Below, in pieces: positions 8,970 through 18,043 of a DNA stretch of 64,000 nucleotides. The stretch spans positions 48,283 to 112,282 of the forward strand of contig NKIM01000015.1 in the NCBI GenBank assembly GCA_002255955.1, in the 5' to 3' direction. The notes beneath the pieces are model-generated. The model searched no databases, was not told the DNA's origin, and was given only the letters and a program-made list of their open reading frames with translations. This DNA comes from Burkholderiales bacterium PBB2 (lineage in GTDB: Bacteria > Pseudomonadota > Gammaproteobacteria > Burkholderiales > Burkholderiaceae_C). Both the position numbers and the translations under genes were made by a program. How positions within the stretch are numbered: the first letter of the stretch is position 1; every line of letters begins with the position of its first letter.

Positions 8970-9614
8970 TCAGGACTTTTGCGCCACGCGCATGGACTTG
9001 AAACGCTCCACCCGGTTCAGTGGCTTGCCGGCCTTGACGCTGTCCTTGTTCATCACGTAGACCAGGGTCTCGCCCTTGGGGCCGCTGCCGATTTCGGTGA
9101 AGCTGTAAGGCACTTCGCCAAAGGCCAGGAAGTCCTTCATGTCCTTCAGGTCGCCGAAGACGTAGAAGCGGTTGCCCTTGAGCACTTCGCCGTAGAACTC
9201 GGGTGCGCCGCCGAACTGGCCGCTGAAGGCCTTTTCGCCGAGGCTGGGGCGGTTGGCCTTGACGTCGTCGGCGGTGATGCCGAACACCAGAGTCGCGCCG
9301 CCAGGGCCTTCGCCGATCTTGCTGCGGGTCAGGGTGACTTCGCCGTGGCTCAGGAAGTCCTGGTAGTTCTTCAGGTCACCAAAGGCGTGGACGCGGCCCG
9401 ATTCGGGCAGCACCACATACAGTTCCTTGATCTGCTCGGGGGCCGGAGCGGCGACCGGAGCCACCACAGGGGCCGGAGCGGGCGCGGCAGCCACCACCGG
9501 AGCGGGGGCAGGGGCCGGAGCAGCAGCCGGTGCAGCCACGGGCTGGGTGTTGGCGCAGGCGCTCAAGCCCAGGACGGCCACGGCCAGAGCGGCGTTCAGT
9601 GCAGTTGTCTTCAT
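8970..9614 (-). CDS. Lipoprotein with a duplicated domain, inside the pst operon
   Basis: 214 aa. A lipoprotein signal ends in GLSAC (lipobox, Cys20) and is followed by about 40 residues almost entirely Ala, Pro and Val, a flexible tether. The rest is two copies of one unit of about 60 residues: about 64-122 (HAFGDLKNYQDFLSHGEV, then KIGEGPGGATLVFG) and about 139-198 (YVFGDLKDMKDFLAFGEV, then EIGSGPKGETLVYV). I do not recognise the family. Its place between pstS and pstC, with the same direction and short gaps, suggests a role in phosphate capture or the envelope response to phosphate limitation. That is inference from position only. Confidence 0.85.
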   Translation of the reverse strand: MKTTALNAALAVAVLGLSACANTQPVAAPAAAPAPAPAPVVAAAPAPAPVVAPVAAPAPEQIKELYVVLPESGRVHAFGDLKNYQDFLSHGEVTLTRSKIGEGPGGATLVFGITADDVKANRPSLGEKAFSGQFGGAPEFYGEVLKGNRFYVFGDLKDMKDFLAFGEVPYSFTEIGSGPKGETLVYVMNKDSVKAGKPLNRVERFKSMRVAQKS

Positions 9615-9642
9615 CGCTTGTGTTCCTTGCTGTGCGCAACCG

Positions 9643-9680
9643 GCGCTGCCGCCGCGTCCCAGGGTGGGGCGTGGCAGCGC
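9643..9680. other. Intercistronic hairpin after pstS
   Basis: Perfect 8-bp arms GCGCTGCC and GGCAGCGC enclose a 22-nt GC-rich loop in the 81-bp gap between the pstS stop and the lipoprotein start. There is no T tract. Such hairpins after a binding-protein gene often stabilise the upstream mRNA; that role is inferred here. Confidence 0.45.
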
Positions 9681-9695
9681 AGGTATGGGGCTGGA

Positions 9696-10676
9696 TTACT
9701 TGGTGATCTCGCCCAGGAAGCGGGTGGCCATGGCGGCCGGCACCGGCACAAAGCCGTCCTTGATGGTGATTTCCTGGCCTTGCTTGGACAGCACCATCTT
9801 GAAGAACTCACGCTCCAGCGGGTTCAGGGGCTGGTTGGGCTTCTTGTTCACGTAGACGTAGAGCACGCGAGCCAGCGGGTAGGTGCCGTCGATGGCGTGC
9901 TTGGCATCGGGTTCGACGAAGGGCTCACCGGCCTTCTTCGACAGCGGCAGGGCACGCACGCCCGAGGTCTTGTAGCCAATGCCCGAGTAGCCCAGGGCGT
10001 TGATCTGGGTGGACACGCTCTGCACCACCGAAGCCGAGCCGGGCTGCTCGGCCACATTGCGCTTGAAGTCGCCCTTGCACAGGCCGACGTCCTTGAAGAA
10101 GCCGTACGTGCCCGAGACCGAGTTGCGGCCGTACATGGCGATGTCGCGGCTGGCCCACTCACCGGTCAGGCCGACCTGGCCCCACTTGGTGAAGTCAGAC
10201 GCGCCGCCGCACTTGCGGCTGACCGACAGGATGGCGTCCAGGTCGGTGATGGTCAGGCCCTTGATCGGGTTGTCCTTGTTGACGTACACAGCCAGGGCGT
10301 CGATGGCCACGCCAACGGCGGTGGGCTTGTAGCCGTGCTTCTTTTCGAAGCCTTCGACTTCACGGGCAGTCATCAGACGGCTCATGGGGCCAAAGTTGGC
10401 GGCACCTTCGGTCAGGGCCGGCGGTGCAGTCGACGAACCCGCGCCCTGGATCTGGATGTTGACGTTGGGGTAGAGGCGCTTGAACTCTTCGGCCCACAGC
10501 GTCATCAGGTTGTTCAGCGTGTCAGAGCCCACGCTGGTGAAGTTGCCGGAGACGCCGGACGCCTTTTGATATGCGGGCAGTGCCGGATCCACCTTGACAG
10601 CCTGGGCTGTGGCGGAGGTTGCGACAAACATCAAGCCTGCGATGTGCAGGGCAGCGGCAAGGCGAGAAGGGGTCAT
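9696..10676 (-). CDS. pstS: Periplasmic phosphate-binding protein PstS
   Basis: 326 aa with a signal peptide ending around ATSATAQA. It captures inorganic phosphate for PstCAB. Diagnostic segments: [26 protein letters not shown] (phosphate-binding loop), [20 protein letters not shown], and [13 protein letters not shown] (second binding loop). It resembles the long-known PstS branch of Pseudomonas and Burkholderiales. It is the first gene of the cluster and lies directly behind the Pho box. Confidence 0.96.
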   Translation of the reverse strand: MTPSRLAAALHIAGLMFVATSATAQAVKVDPALPAYQKASGVSGNFTSVGSDTLNNLMTLWAEEFKRLYPNVNIQIQGAGSSTAPPALTEGAANFGPMSRLMTAREVEGFEKKHGYKPTAVGVAIDALAVYVNKDNPIKGLTITDLDAILSVSRKCGGASDFTKWGQVGLTGEWASRDIAMYGRNSVSGTYGFFKDVGLCKGDFKRNVAEQPGSASVVQSVSTQINALGYSGIGYKTSGVRALPLSKKAGEPFVEPDAKHAIDGTYPLARVLYVYVNKKPNQPLNPLEREFFKMVLSKQGQEITIKDGFVPVPAAMATRFLGEITK

Positions 10677-10727
10677 TCGTCAACTCCAGTGATTAGAAGG
10701 GGTGTGCTTTGTCTTGAAGCAGCCCGG

Positions 10728-10770
10728 ATGCTAAACAGCGGTCGTGACAGAGATATGACGGAATTTGACA
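10728..10770 (-). promoter_or_regulatory. Pho box and -10 element of the pstS operon
   Basis: Read on the minus strand, 10761-10744 is CCGTCATATCTCTGTCAC, a close match to the Pho box consensus of two TGTCA-type repeats 11 bp apart. A further TGTCA begins 10 bp upstream at 10770, giving three direct repeats in phase with the helix. After the box, 10 bp separate it from a -10-like TAGCAT (10733-10728), the spacing expected when PhoB replaces the -35 contact. The ATG of pstS is 51 bp further on. Confidence 0.85.
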
Positions 10771-10786
10771 TCCGGCGTCACAAATG

Positions 10787-10819
10787 AAAATCGCCGCCTG
10801 TCATGTGACAAGGCGGCGA
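10787..10819 (-). terminator. Rho-independent terminator of the thyA-folA-DUF4337 unit
   Basis: On the minus strand a GC-rich 9-bp stem (TCGCCGCCT with AGGCGGCGA) is extended inward by GTCA/TGAC pairing and followed by TTTTCATTTG. It lies 115 bp past the DUF4337 stop and just upstream of the Pho box, so it insulates pstS from readthrough. Confidence 0.75.
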
Positions 10820-10933
10820 CTGTCATATGTCACTGCCTTCTGGGCCAAGCGGCCCAGGCAGTGGACGCCAAAACACCCAAAAAAGCCAGCGAGTGCCGGC
10901 AAAAAGTGCGGGTTTGGCTTGAAAACTGAAATA

Positions 10934-11509
10934 TTACAGATGCAACGCGGCCATGCCGCCCAGGCCAAAACCCAGCAGGCCCAGGCCGACCGTGGCCCAT
11001 TCCATCCAGCGCTTTTTCGTCAGCAAAGCGATGGCAGCCAGGGCGATCGAAACCTGCAAAGCGGTCGTGGCCTGTGCCCAACGATGGTGCAAATGCATCT
11101 GCTCGGCGCTTTTTTCGTCAAAAACCAGGGACTCCTTGTCCAGCGCCTCGGCCTTTTCGCGGATGCCACCTTTTTCTTCCTTGTAGCGTTCCACTTCCTT
11201 TTGGTAGCTGGCTTTTTTGTCCTCGGGCACCAGGGCCAGGGCCAGCTCGGCCATGTTTTGCTTGTTGCTCTTGGACTGATACAGCGCCCACTGGTTGGCG
11301 GCTTCGGTCTTCTTGATGGCCGCGTCGTTTTTGTACAGGCCGGCGTTAGCCTGAGTTGCCCCGCCCATATAGGAGAACATGGCGCCCACCGTGGCCAGCA
11401 CGGCCGTGATCACGGCCAGTTGCCCGGCCAGGCCCTTGGGGTCGGCGTGGGCAGCGTGTTCAATCTCGTGGTCGTGCGGGCCGTGCACATGGAATCCGTG
11501 TCCAGACAT
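10934..11509 (-). CDS. DUF4337 domain-containing membrane protein
   Basis: 191 aa. The His-rich N-terminus (HGFHVHGPHDHEIEHAAH) is followed by a membrane segment (about 30-48), a long helical and probably coiled-coil middle (about 60-140, with YKNDAAIKKTEAANQWALYQ), and two C-terminal membrane segments ending near the C-terminus. The layout and the ANQWALYQSKSNKQN block match the DUF4337 family, whose function is unknown. It sits 39 bp after folA in the same direction and may be read with thyA-folA. Confidence 0.8.
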   Translation of the reverse strand: MSGHGFHVHGPHDHEIEHAAHADPKGLAGQLAVITAVLATVGAMFSYMGGATQANAGLYKNDAAIKKTEAANQWALYQSKSNKQNMAELALALVPEDKKASYQKEVERYKEEKGGIREKAEALDKESLVFDEKSAEQMHLHHRWAQATTALQVSIALAAIALLTKKRWMEWATVGLGLLGFGLGGMAALHL

Positions 11510-11548
11510 GGTGGGTTCAGTCCTCTCTCGATGGGTGTTCTTGAAATA

Positions 11549-12085
11549 TCAGGCAGCGCTGCGGCGCTCGTAGCGCACAAAGTCAAAGTGCCAGCCGTTC
11601 TTGTCGCTGTGATGACGATCGCGCTGCACTTCGGCAAACACATCGACCGGCCAGGCCGGGAACCAGCTGTCGGCGTCGGCAAAGTCGGCTGCCACCTCGG
11701 TCAGCTCCAGCACATCGGCGTGTGCCATGGCTTCGGCGTAAATCTGGGCGCCGCCGATCACGCAGACCTGGGGCAGGCCGGCGCAGGCCTGCAGGGCGCT
11801 TGGCAAATCACTGAACACCTCGGCACCCGGCAGGCTCAAACCTGGCTGGCGCGACAGCACGATATTGCGTCGGCCGGGCAGGGGGCGAAAGCGCTCGGGC
11901 AGGGAATCCCAGGTCTTGCGCCCCATCAGCACCGCTTGACCTTGGGTCAGGGACTTGAAGTGGGCCATATCCTCGGGCAGGTGCCAGAGCAGGCCGTTGT
12001 CACGGCCGATTTCGCGCCCGCGGCCCAGGGCGGCGACCAGTACGACTCTGGGTCGGGCCTGCGAAATTGTCGCTCCGGCGCTCAT
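11549..12085 (-). CDS. folA: Dihydrofolate reductase
   Basis: 178 aa. Reduces dihydrofolate to tetrahydrofolate with NADPH. Motifs: [24 protein letters not shown] (substrate site; Glu replaces the more usual Asp-adjacent pattern only outside the catalytic LPED), [22 protein letters not shown] and [14 protein letters not shown] (NADPH-binding GGxxIY). It overlaps the thyA stop by 4 bp, so the two are translationally coupled. This fits, because ThyA generates the dihydrofolate that FolA recycles. Confidence 0.95.
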   Translation of the reverse strand: MSAGATISQARPRVVLVAALGRGREIGRDNGLLWHLPEDMAHFKSLTQGQAVLMGRKTWDSLPERFRPLPGRRNIVLSRQPGLSLPGAEVFSDLPSALQACAGLPQVCVIGGAQIYAEAMAHADVLELTEVAADFADADSWFPAWPVDVFAEVQRDRHHSDKNGWHFDFVRYERRSAA

Positions 12086-12951
12086 ACCGCCACCGGGGCC
12101 TTGATGGCCGGGTGCGGGTCGTAGCCCACCAGCTCAAAGTCCTCCAACTCGTAGCCGAAGATCGAATCCGGCCGGCGGCGGATCTTCATCTGCGGGTAAG
12201 GGCGTGGCTCGCGGGCCAGCTGGGTTTGCACTTGCTCGAAATGGTTGCTGTAAATATGGCAGTCGCCGCCGGTCCAGACGAAGTCGCCGAGGTCGAGCTC
12301 GCACTGCTGGGCCAGCATCTGGGTCAGCAAGGCGTAGCTGGCGATGTTGAAGGGCACGCCCAGGAAGATGTCGGCGCTGCGCTGGTAGAGCTGGCAGGAC
12401 AGCCGGCCGCGCTCGCCCGGTGCTTGCGGCGGCGCGACGTAGAACTGGAAGAAAGCGTGGCAGGGCATCAGGGCCATCTGGTCCAGCTCGGCCACATTCC
12501 AGGCGCTGACGATGATGCGGCGCGAATCCGGGTTGGCTTTCAGCTGCTGCACCACCTCGGCGATCTGGTCGACGTGGCCGCCGCCGGCCTTGGGCCAGCT
12601 GCGCCATTGCACGCCGTAGACCGGTCCCAGGCCGCCGTCTTCGCGCGCCCATTCGTCCCAGATGGTGCAGCCACGTTCTTGCAGCCATTTCACGTTCGAG
12701 TCACCGCGCAGGAACCAGAGCAGCTCCAGGATGATCGATTTCAGGTGCACCTTCTTGGTGGTGACCAGCGGAAAGCCCTGATTCAGATCGAAGCGCATCT
12801 GGTGGCCGAACACCGAGCGCGTGCCGGTGCCGGTGCGGTCGCCTTTGTGCACGCCATGTTCGAAGACATGGCGCATGAAATCTTCAAATTGCTGGGGCAC
12901 CGGGCCGGCGGCGAGAGCTGGGGTGCTGGGGGCGGGGCTGCTGCTGTTCAT
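12082..12951 (-). CDS. thyA: Thymidylate synthase
   Basis: 289 aa. Converts dUMP to dTMP using methylene-tetrahydrofolate. Visible residues: [16 protein letters not shown] at the phosphate-binding Arg, the catalytic Cys in [14 protein letters not shown] (about residue 160), [21 protein letters not shown], and HIYSNH. Length is slightly above that of E. coli ThyA because of an Ala/Ser/Pro-rich N-terminus of about 20 residues. The start at 12951 gives [11 protein letters not shown]; a start a few codons on cannot be excluded. Confidence 0.96.
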   Translation of the reverse strand: MNSSSPAPSTPALAAGPVPQQFEDFMRHVFEHGVHKGDRTGTGTRSVFGHQMRFDLNQGFPLVTTKKVHLKSIILELLWFLRGDSNVKWLQERGCTIWDEWAREDGGLGPVYGVQWRSWPKAGGGHVDQIAEVVQQLKANPDSRRIIVSAWNVAELDQMALMPCHAFFQFYVAPPQAPGERGRLSCQLYQRSADIFLGVPFNIASYALLTQMLAQQCELDLGDFVWTGGDCHIYSNHFEQVQTQLAREPRPYPQMKIRRRPDSIFGYELEDFELVGYDPHPAIKAPVAV

Positions 12952-13092
12952 GGGGCGCGATTCTAGGGCTCCCGCCTGTCAGTTCGGCCTGGCTGTCACT
13001 GAAGCGACCGGCGCAAGCTGCGATGATGGCGGCTGCTGGCCCCTGCGGCCTGATGTCTCCCGTTCGTTTCTTCTTCTTCCTTTTGTGGTCCT

Positions 13093-13536
13093 ATGCTGAT
13101 CAAACGTCTGCTCCTTGCTGTCTTGGTTCTGGTGCTCCTGACCGTGGCCTACTTTTACGCCGCCTTGAACTGGAGCTACTCCAGCGGTGAGCGCGCGGGC
13201 TGGATTCAAAAGCTGTCCAAAAAAGGCTGGGTCTGCAAGACCTGGGAAGGCGAGCTGGCCCTGGTGTCCATTCCGGGCAGCAGCAGCGTCGAGAAATTCC
13301 AGTTCACCGTCGCGAATGACGAGACCGCGGCTGCGCTGACCGAGGTCATGGGCAAGCGGGTCAACCTTCACTATGAAGAAAAAGTCGGCCTGCCCACCAG
13401 CTGCTTTGGTGAAACCCGCCACTACGTGACCAAGGTGACGGTGGCATCGGACATTTCCTTGTCGCCGGGCGTGGTGGTGCACACCAATCCAGGCAGCCCG
13501 GCTGAGCCCGCCGCTTCGGGTGCGGGCCAGCCTTGA
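13093..13536 (+). CDS. Conserved hypothetical protein with one N-terminal membrane anchor
   Basis: 147 aa. A single hydrophobic helix (about 4-24, LLLAVLVLVLLTVAYFYAAL) is followed by a small soluble domain with two Cys (GWVCKTWEGEL and PTSCFGETRHYV) that could form a disulfide outside the membrane. The C-terminus is Pro/Ala-rich. Proteins of this design next to other genes are common in Burkholderiales, but I cannot name a function. The gene is divergent from thyA with 141 bp between the starts. Confidence 0.75.
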   Translation: MLIKRLLLAVLVLVLLTVAYFYAALNWSYSSGERAGWIQKLSKKGWVCKTWEGELALVSIPGSSSVEKFQFTVANDETAAALTEVMGKRVNLHYEEKVGLPTSCFGETRHYVTKVTVASDISLSPGVVVHTNPGSPAEPAASGAGQP

Positions 13537-13616
13537 TGGGCTTGCGCTGGCTGAAGCTTTGCAGAGCCGGCTGACGGTCTGCGCTGCCTGCCGCCAAATT
13601 GACCACGTTTGGTGGC

Positions 13617-13645
13617 TTCGCCACGCTGGAGCGCAACCCTAGAAT
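13617..13645 (+). promoter_or_regulatory. Putative sigma-70 promoter of the GGDEF-EAL gene
   Basis: TTCGCC (13617-13622), a 17-bp spacer and TAGAAT (13640-13645). The -10 is good and the -35 weak. It predicts transcription from about 13652, which argues for a translation start after that point. Confidence 0.4.
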
Positions 13646-13677
13646 GCAGGCCGTCGTGGCGGTTTCTTAGGCTTGTC

Positions 13678-16116
13678 TTGTCCCCATCTTCCCCTTCGGT
13701 CTTGGCAGACGCCCACAGGGTGGCGTTCCGGCAGGTGTGGCTGGCGCGTTATGGCTCGCCCGGCGAGGCCAAGGCCCTGGCCGAGCAGTACCTGGCCGAG
13801 GCTGGTGACGATCAGCGTCTGATCTTGCGCATGCAACTGGTGCAGCAGCGATTGGACGCGCTGCACGCCGGCGCAGGCGAGCCCTACCGAGAGCTGGCGG
13901 CGCGCATGCAGGCCCTGGGCGATGTGCCAGGCAGCCTGATCGCGCAAAGCATGGCCTTGGGTGCCGAGAATTTCGGTGGCGACGGGGCCGGCGCGCTCGC
14001 AGCCTATGAGCAGCTCAGCGACGCCATCAATGGCATGCAAGACCCGCTGGAGCAGCATGCCGCGATGGGATCATCGCTGGTGCTGTACCAGGCTGCGGGC
14101 CATCTGGTTGGCTATATGCAGCAGGCCTGCCGCATGCTGCAGCTGACGCAAGAGATCGACCACAGCGGCATGAGGTCGGCGGCGCTCAGCAATCTGGGGA
14201 TCGCGTTTTTTCTTGCGGGCGATGAACTGCAGGCCCGGCTCCATCTCGAGCAGGCCGTGGCCAGCAATGAGCTGGGAGGGTGGGTGCGTTTCGGCGCGGT
14301 GACCATCCTGGCCGAGATTTATGCCTCGGCCGGTGACTTCGAGAAGGTGATGCCCTTGCTGCGCATGTGGTCCTTCCCGTCCAAGGCTGCTGGCCTGGAT
14401 GGGGCCACGCTGGCGCATTTTCACGTCCTGGGTGCCGAGGTCTTTGCCAGCCTGGGGCAGGTCGAAGAGGCGGGGGCCTACCTCGACTTCCTGACCCATC
14501 GTTCTGAAGATCAGCACAGCCACGATCTGCTGTGTCTGCTGGCCATGGCGCGCGCCATGGTCCACCAGGCGGCCGGGCGGCCTGCGGAGGCGGCTGCAGC
14601 CACGGAAGAGGCTTTGCGCCTGGTCCAGACCATGCCGCGCAGCGAACGGACCTTGGCGCCGCGGTTTTGGTCCCGTATGGCCGAACTGGTCAGCGCACAA
14701 GGTCATTGGGAGCAAGCCTATGGCTTGATCCAACGTTATCGCCTGCTCGATCAGGCCAAGAAGCGCGATATGGCTGCCGTACGCCGGGTGGCGGCCCAGT
14801 GCCAGCTTGATGCCAGCACGCGTGCCATTGAGGCCGCGCAGCGCGACCGCCTGACCGGCTTGGGCAATCGCGAGCGCTTGATTGCGGTCGGTGATAGTTG
14901 GATTGCCCGCGGATTGGCGCCCCATGTCGCCATGCTGAATGTGCGGCGCTTCAATGCCATCAACCAAGCTCTCGGCCAGGACATTGGCGATGCCGTGCTG
15001 CAGGCCGTGGCCGAACGCCTGAGCCAGGTCTGCATCCGTTTCGACCACGCCCTGGCCGGCCGCGTCTATGCCGATCAGTTCGTTCTGGTGTTGGCCGGTG
15101 ATGCTGCCGAGTTGGCCGATTTGCAAGCCATGGCCTCGGAGCTCTTCGCCACGCCGCTGCAGGTGGCCGGCCAATGGGTCGACATCAGCACCGCCTGGGG
15201 CCTCTCCTACGGCCCCGACCACGGCAGCACCATGCACCGCCTGATGAGCCATGCCGAGATCGCCTTGCACGAGGGGCGACGCAGCGATGCCAGCTGGACG
15301 GTCTACGAACCCAGCCTGGTGCGGGCCGACCCCTTGCAGCTGTCGTTGATCTCCGAGCTCAAACGGGCCGCGCAGGACGATGAATTCACCTTGCTTGTTC
15401 AGCCCAAGTTCCGCCTCGCCGACAACGCAGTCACCAGCTTCGAGTCCTTGATTCGCTGGAATCACCCCAGCCGCGGACTCGTACCACCGGTGGACTTCAT
15501 CCCCTTTGCTGAAAGCACGGGCAATATCCGCGGCATCACCGAGTGGGTCTTGCGCCGGGCCATGTTGCTGTCGGCGCAACTCCGACAAGCGGGCCTGGTG
15601 TCGCAGATCGCCGTCAACGTGTCCGTGCACGATGTCGGTTCGGCCGCGTTCCCGGCCATCTTGGGCGGGCTCTTGAAAGCCACAGGCGCAAGGGCCCAGG
15701 ACATCCGGCTGGAGCTCACCGAGGGTGCGGTCATGAAGGACCCGGCCACCGTGATCGACCGCATGCGCGAGATCAATGCGCAGGGCTTTGAGTGGTCGGT
15801 CGATGATTTCGGCACGGGCCAATCCTCACTGGCCTACTTGCACATGCTGCCGGTCTCCGAGCTCAAGATCGACCGCAGCTTTGTCCGCGGTGCCGCCGGC
15901 GCCAGCACCACGCTGACCCTGCTCAAAGCCGCCATCGACCTGGGCCGCAATCTGGGCCTGGCGACCGTGGGCGAGGGGGCTGAAACCGAAGAAGAGTGGG
16001 CCCTGCTGCGCCAACTCGGCTGCACCACAGCCCAGGGTTGGTACGGCGCCCGCCCCATGCCGGAGCAAGCCTTGCTGGCCTGGCTGCAAGCTGGGGCGAG
16101 GCTGGTCGGCGCCTGA
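13678..16116 (+). CDS. TPR-GGDEF-EAL protein, probable c-di-GMP phosphodiesterase
   Basis: About 812 aa from a TTG at 13678 preceded by TAGG; a GTG at 13720 is an alternative, so the start is uncertain. Residues 1-380 are helical TPR-like repeats, apparently cytoplasmic. A GGDEF domain follows (DRLTGLGNRERL), but its signature is degenerate (RVYADQF instead of GGDEF), so it should not make c-di-GMP. The EAL domain keeps the catalytic set: ESLIRW, NVSVHD, ELTEG, DDFGTG, LKIDRSFV and EGAETEEE. It is therefore likely an active phosphodiesterase, perhaps tuned by GTP on the GGDEF remnant and by a partner on the TPRs. Confidence 0.88.
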   Translation: MSPSSPSVLADAHRVAFRQVWLARYGSPGEAKALAEQYLAEAGDDQRLILRMQLVQQRLDALHAGAGEPYRELAARMQALGDVPGSLIAQSMALGAENFGGDGAGALAAYEQLSDAINGMQDPLEQHAAMGSSLVLYQAAGHLVGYMQQACRMLQLTQEIDHSGMRSAALSNLGIAFFLAGDELQARLHLEQAVASNELGGWVRFGAVTILAEIYASAGDFEKVMPLLRMWSFPSKAAGLDGATLAHFHVLGAEVFASLGQVEEAGAYLDFLTHRSEDQHSHDLLCLLAMARAMVHQAAGRPAEAAAATEEALRLVQTMPRSERTLAPRFWSRMAELVSAQGHWEQAYGLIQRYRLLDQAKKRDMAAVRRVAAQCQLDASTRAIEAAQRDRLTGLGNRERLIAVGDSWIARGLAPHVAMLNVRRFNAINQALGQDIGDAVLQAVAERLSQVCIRFDHALAGRVYADQFVLVLAGDAAELADLQAMASELFATPLQVAGQWVDISTAWGLSYGPDHGSTMHRLMSHAEIALHEGRRSDASWTVYEPSLVRADPLQLSLISELKRAAQDDEFTLLVQPKFRLADNAVTSFESLIRWNHPSRGLVPPVDFIPFAESTGNIRGITEWVLRRAMLLSAQLRQAGLVSQIAVNVSVHDVGSAAFPAILGGLLKATGARAQDIRLELTEGAVMKDPATVIDRMREINAQGFEWSVDDFGTGQSSLAYLHMLPVSELKIDRSFVRGAAGASTTLTLLKAAIDLGRNLGLATVGEGAETEEEWALLRQLGCTTAQGWYGARPMPEQALLAWLQAGARLVGA

Positions 16117-16177
16117 GTTGATGGGCGCCTGAGTTGGTATGCGTTTGAGCCGGCGGACGCCAGCCCTCCCGCAGGTT

Positions 16178-18043
16178 TTAATGGTCGAACTGCAGCGCCG
16201 CCAGGCGCGCATACAGCCCGCCGCGTGCGCTCAGTTCCGCATGCGTGCCTTGCTCGACGATGCGGCCGTGCTCCATGACGATGATGCGGTCGGCGCGCTG
16301 AACCGTGGCGAGGCGGTGAGCAATGACCAGGGTGGTGCGGTCCTGCATGGCCACTTCCAGCGCGGCTTGCACCATGCGTTCGCTCTCGGCGTCGAGTGCG
16401 CTGGTGGCTTCGTCCAGCAGCAGCAAAGGCGGGTTCTTGAGCATGGCCCGGGCGATGCTGATGCGCTGCCGCTGGCCGCCGGACAGGCGCACGCCGCGCT
16501 CGCCAAGGAAGGTGGCATAGCCCTCGGGCAGGGCGCGGATGAAATCGTCGGCAAAGGCCGCCTTGGCTGCGGCCATCACCTCGGCATCGCTGGCCTCGGG
16601 CCGGCCGTAGCGGATGTTTTCCATCGCGCTGGTCGAGAAGATCACGCTGTCCTGCGGCACCAGGCCGATGGCCGAGCGCAGATCGGCCAGGCGCAGGCGA
16701 TCGGTGGGCACACCGTTGAGCAGGATGCGGCCGCTTTGCGCCTCGTAAAAACGCAGCAGCAGCTGGAACACCGTGCTCTTGCCGGCGCCGCTGGGACCGA
16801 CCAGGGCCACGGTTTCGCCTGGGGCAATTTCCAGATCGAAGTCCGCCAGGGCCGCCTGTGCCGGGCGCGAAGGGTAGTGGTATTGCAGGCCTTGCAGGCT
16901 CAGGGCCGTGCCGCCCTGGACCGAGGGCAAGGGCAGGGGATCGCGGGCTTCGGCCACGGGTGATTCGCTGGCCAGCAACTCCATCAGGCGCTCGGTCGCG
17001 CCGGCCGCGCGTTGCACATCGCCAAACACCTCGGCCAACACCGCCACGCTGCTGACCAGCAGGATCACATAGACCACGGTCTGGCCCAGATGGCCGGCCG
17101 TGATCTTGCCCGCCAGCACGGCTTGCGTGCCCTGGTACAGGCCCCAGAGCAGGGCGGCAAAGGTGGCGGTGATGATGAAGGCCACCAGGCCCGAGCGCAC
17201 CTTGGTGCGCTTGCGGGCGGTGTCAAATGCGCTCTCGCTGGCGGCAGCAAAGCGGGCGGCCTCGGCCTTCTCCTGGGTGTAGCTCTGCACCACCGGCACA
17301 GCATTGAGCACCTCGGCCGCGATGGCGCTGGTGTCGGCCACCCGGTCTTGCGAGGCGCGGCTGAGCTTGCGCACGCGCCGGCCGAAGTACAGGGCCGGCA
17401 AGACCACCAGCACCAGAATGCCCAGCACCTGGCCCATGACCAGCGGGTTGGTCGCCACCAGCATGATCAGCGCGCCGATGCCCATGACGGTGTTGCGCAG
17501 GCCCATGCTGAGGCTGGAGCCCACCACGGTCTGCACTACCGTCGTGTCGGTGGTGATGCGGCTGAGCACCTCGCCGCTCTGCGTGGTTTCAAAGAACTCT
17601 GGGCTTTGCTGTAGCACATGGCGGTAGACCGCATTGCGCAGATCGGCCGTCACCCGTTCACCCAGCCAGGTCACCATGTAGAAGCGCCCGGCCGAGAACA
17701 GACCCAGCGAAGCGCCCACCATGAAGAGCGCCAGGAAATGCTCTCGCATGGCCATCAGCCGCTCGCCGTGGTTGCTGGCGCCACCCAGGCCCTGATCCAC
17801 CAGCTGGCGCAAGGCCATCGGAAAGGCCAAGGTCGCCAGCGCCGCCAGCAGCAAAAACAGCAAGGCCGCGCCGATGCGCAGGCGGTAAGGCTGCAAGAAG
17901 GGCCAGAGCCCGCTCAGCGAGCGCGGGTGGGCGCCGGGCCGGGCGCCGGCCTTGTCGCTGGAAGCGGCTGCAGCCGAGGTGCCAGTGCTCGGCGTGGTGG
18001 GTGTGCTGGGTGTGGCAGAGGGGGCAACGGTGGAGGAGGGCAT
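16178..18043 (-). CDS. ABC exporter, fused permease and ATPase (MsbA/LipA-like family)
   Basis: 621 aa from the ATG at 18043 (MPSSTVAPS). A Ser/Thr/Pro/Ala-rich stretch of about 45 residues precedes six membrane segments (about 60-330) and an ABC domain with Walker A GPSGAGKST, signature RLSGGQRQRISIARAM, Walker B LLLLDEATSALD and H-loop AHRLATV. It belongs to the half-size exporter family that works as homodimers and moves lipids, peptides or drugs; the substrate cannot be read from sequence. It is convergent with the GGDEF-EAL gene. Confidence 0.9.
   Translation of the reverse strand: MPSSTVAPSATPSTPTTPSTGTSAAAASSDKAGARPGAHPRSLSGLWPFLQPYRLRIGAALLFLLLAALATLAFPMALRQLVDQGLGGASNHGERLMAMREHFLALFMVGASLGLFSAGRFYMVTWLGERVTADLRNAVYRHVLQQSPEFFETTQSGEVLSRITTDTTVVQTVVGSSLSMGLRNTVMGIGALIMLVATNPLVMGQVLGILVLVVLPALYFGRRVRKLSRASQDRVADTSAIAAEVLNAVPVVQSYTQEKAEAARFAAASESAFDTARKRTKVRSGLVAFIITATFAALLWGLYQGTQAVLAGKITAGHLGQTVVYVILLVSSVAVLAEVFGDVQRAAGATERLMELLASESPVAEARDPLPLPSVQGGTALSLQGLQYHYPSRPAQAALADFDLEIAPGETVALVGPSGAGKSTVFQLLLRFYEAQSGRILLNGVPTDRLRLADLRSAIGLVPQDSVIFSTSAMENIRYGRPEASDAEVMAAAKAAFADDFIRALPEGYATFLGERGVRLSGGQRQRISIARAMLKNPPLLLLDEATSALDAESERMVQAALEVAMQDRTTLVIAHRLATVQRADRIIVMEHGRIVEQGTHAELSARGGLYARLAALQFDH

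Noticed and set aside
6440..9001. Very long plus-strand open frame (853 codons) opposite pstC and pstA
   Set aside because: It is rich in His, Gln, Gly and Ala with no domain, the typical antisense shadow of a GC-rich gene; the minus strand encodes clear PstC.
10798..10838. Extra TGTCA motifs on the plus strand next to the pstS Pho box
   Set aside because: The spacing (7 or 27 bp) is wrong for a Pho box, and the first belongs to the terminator hairpin; no plus-strand gene starts there.
14071..15822. Minus-strand open frame of 583 codons inside the GGDEF-EAL gene
   Set aside because: No recognisable family; it mirrors the codon pattern of the real gene.
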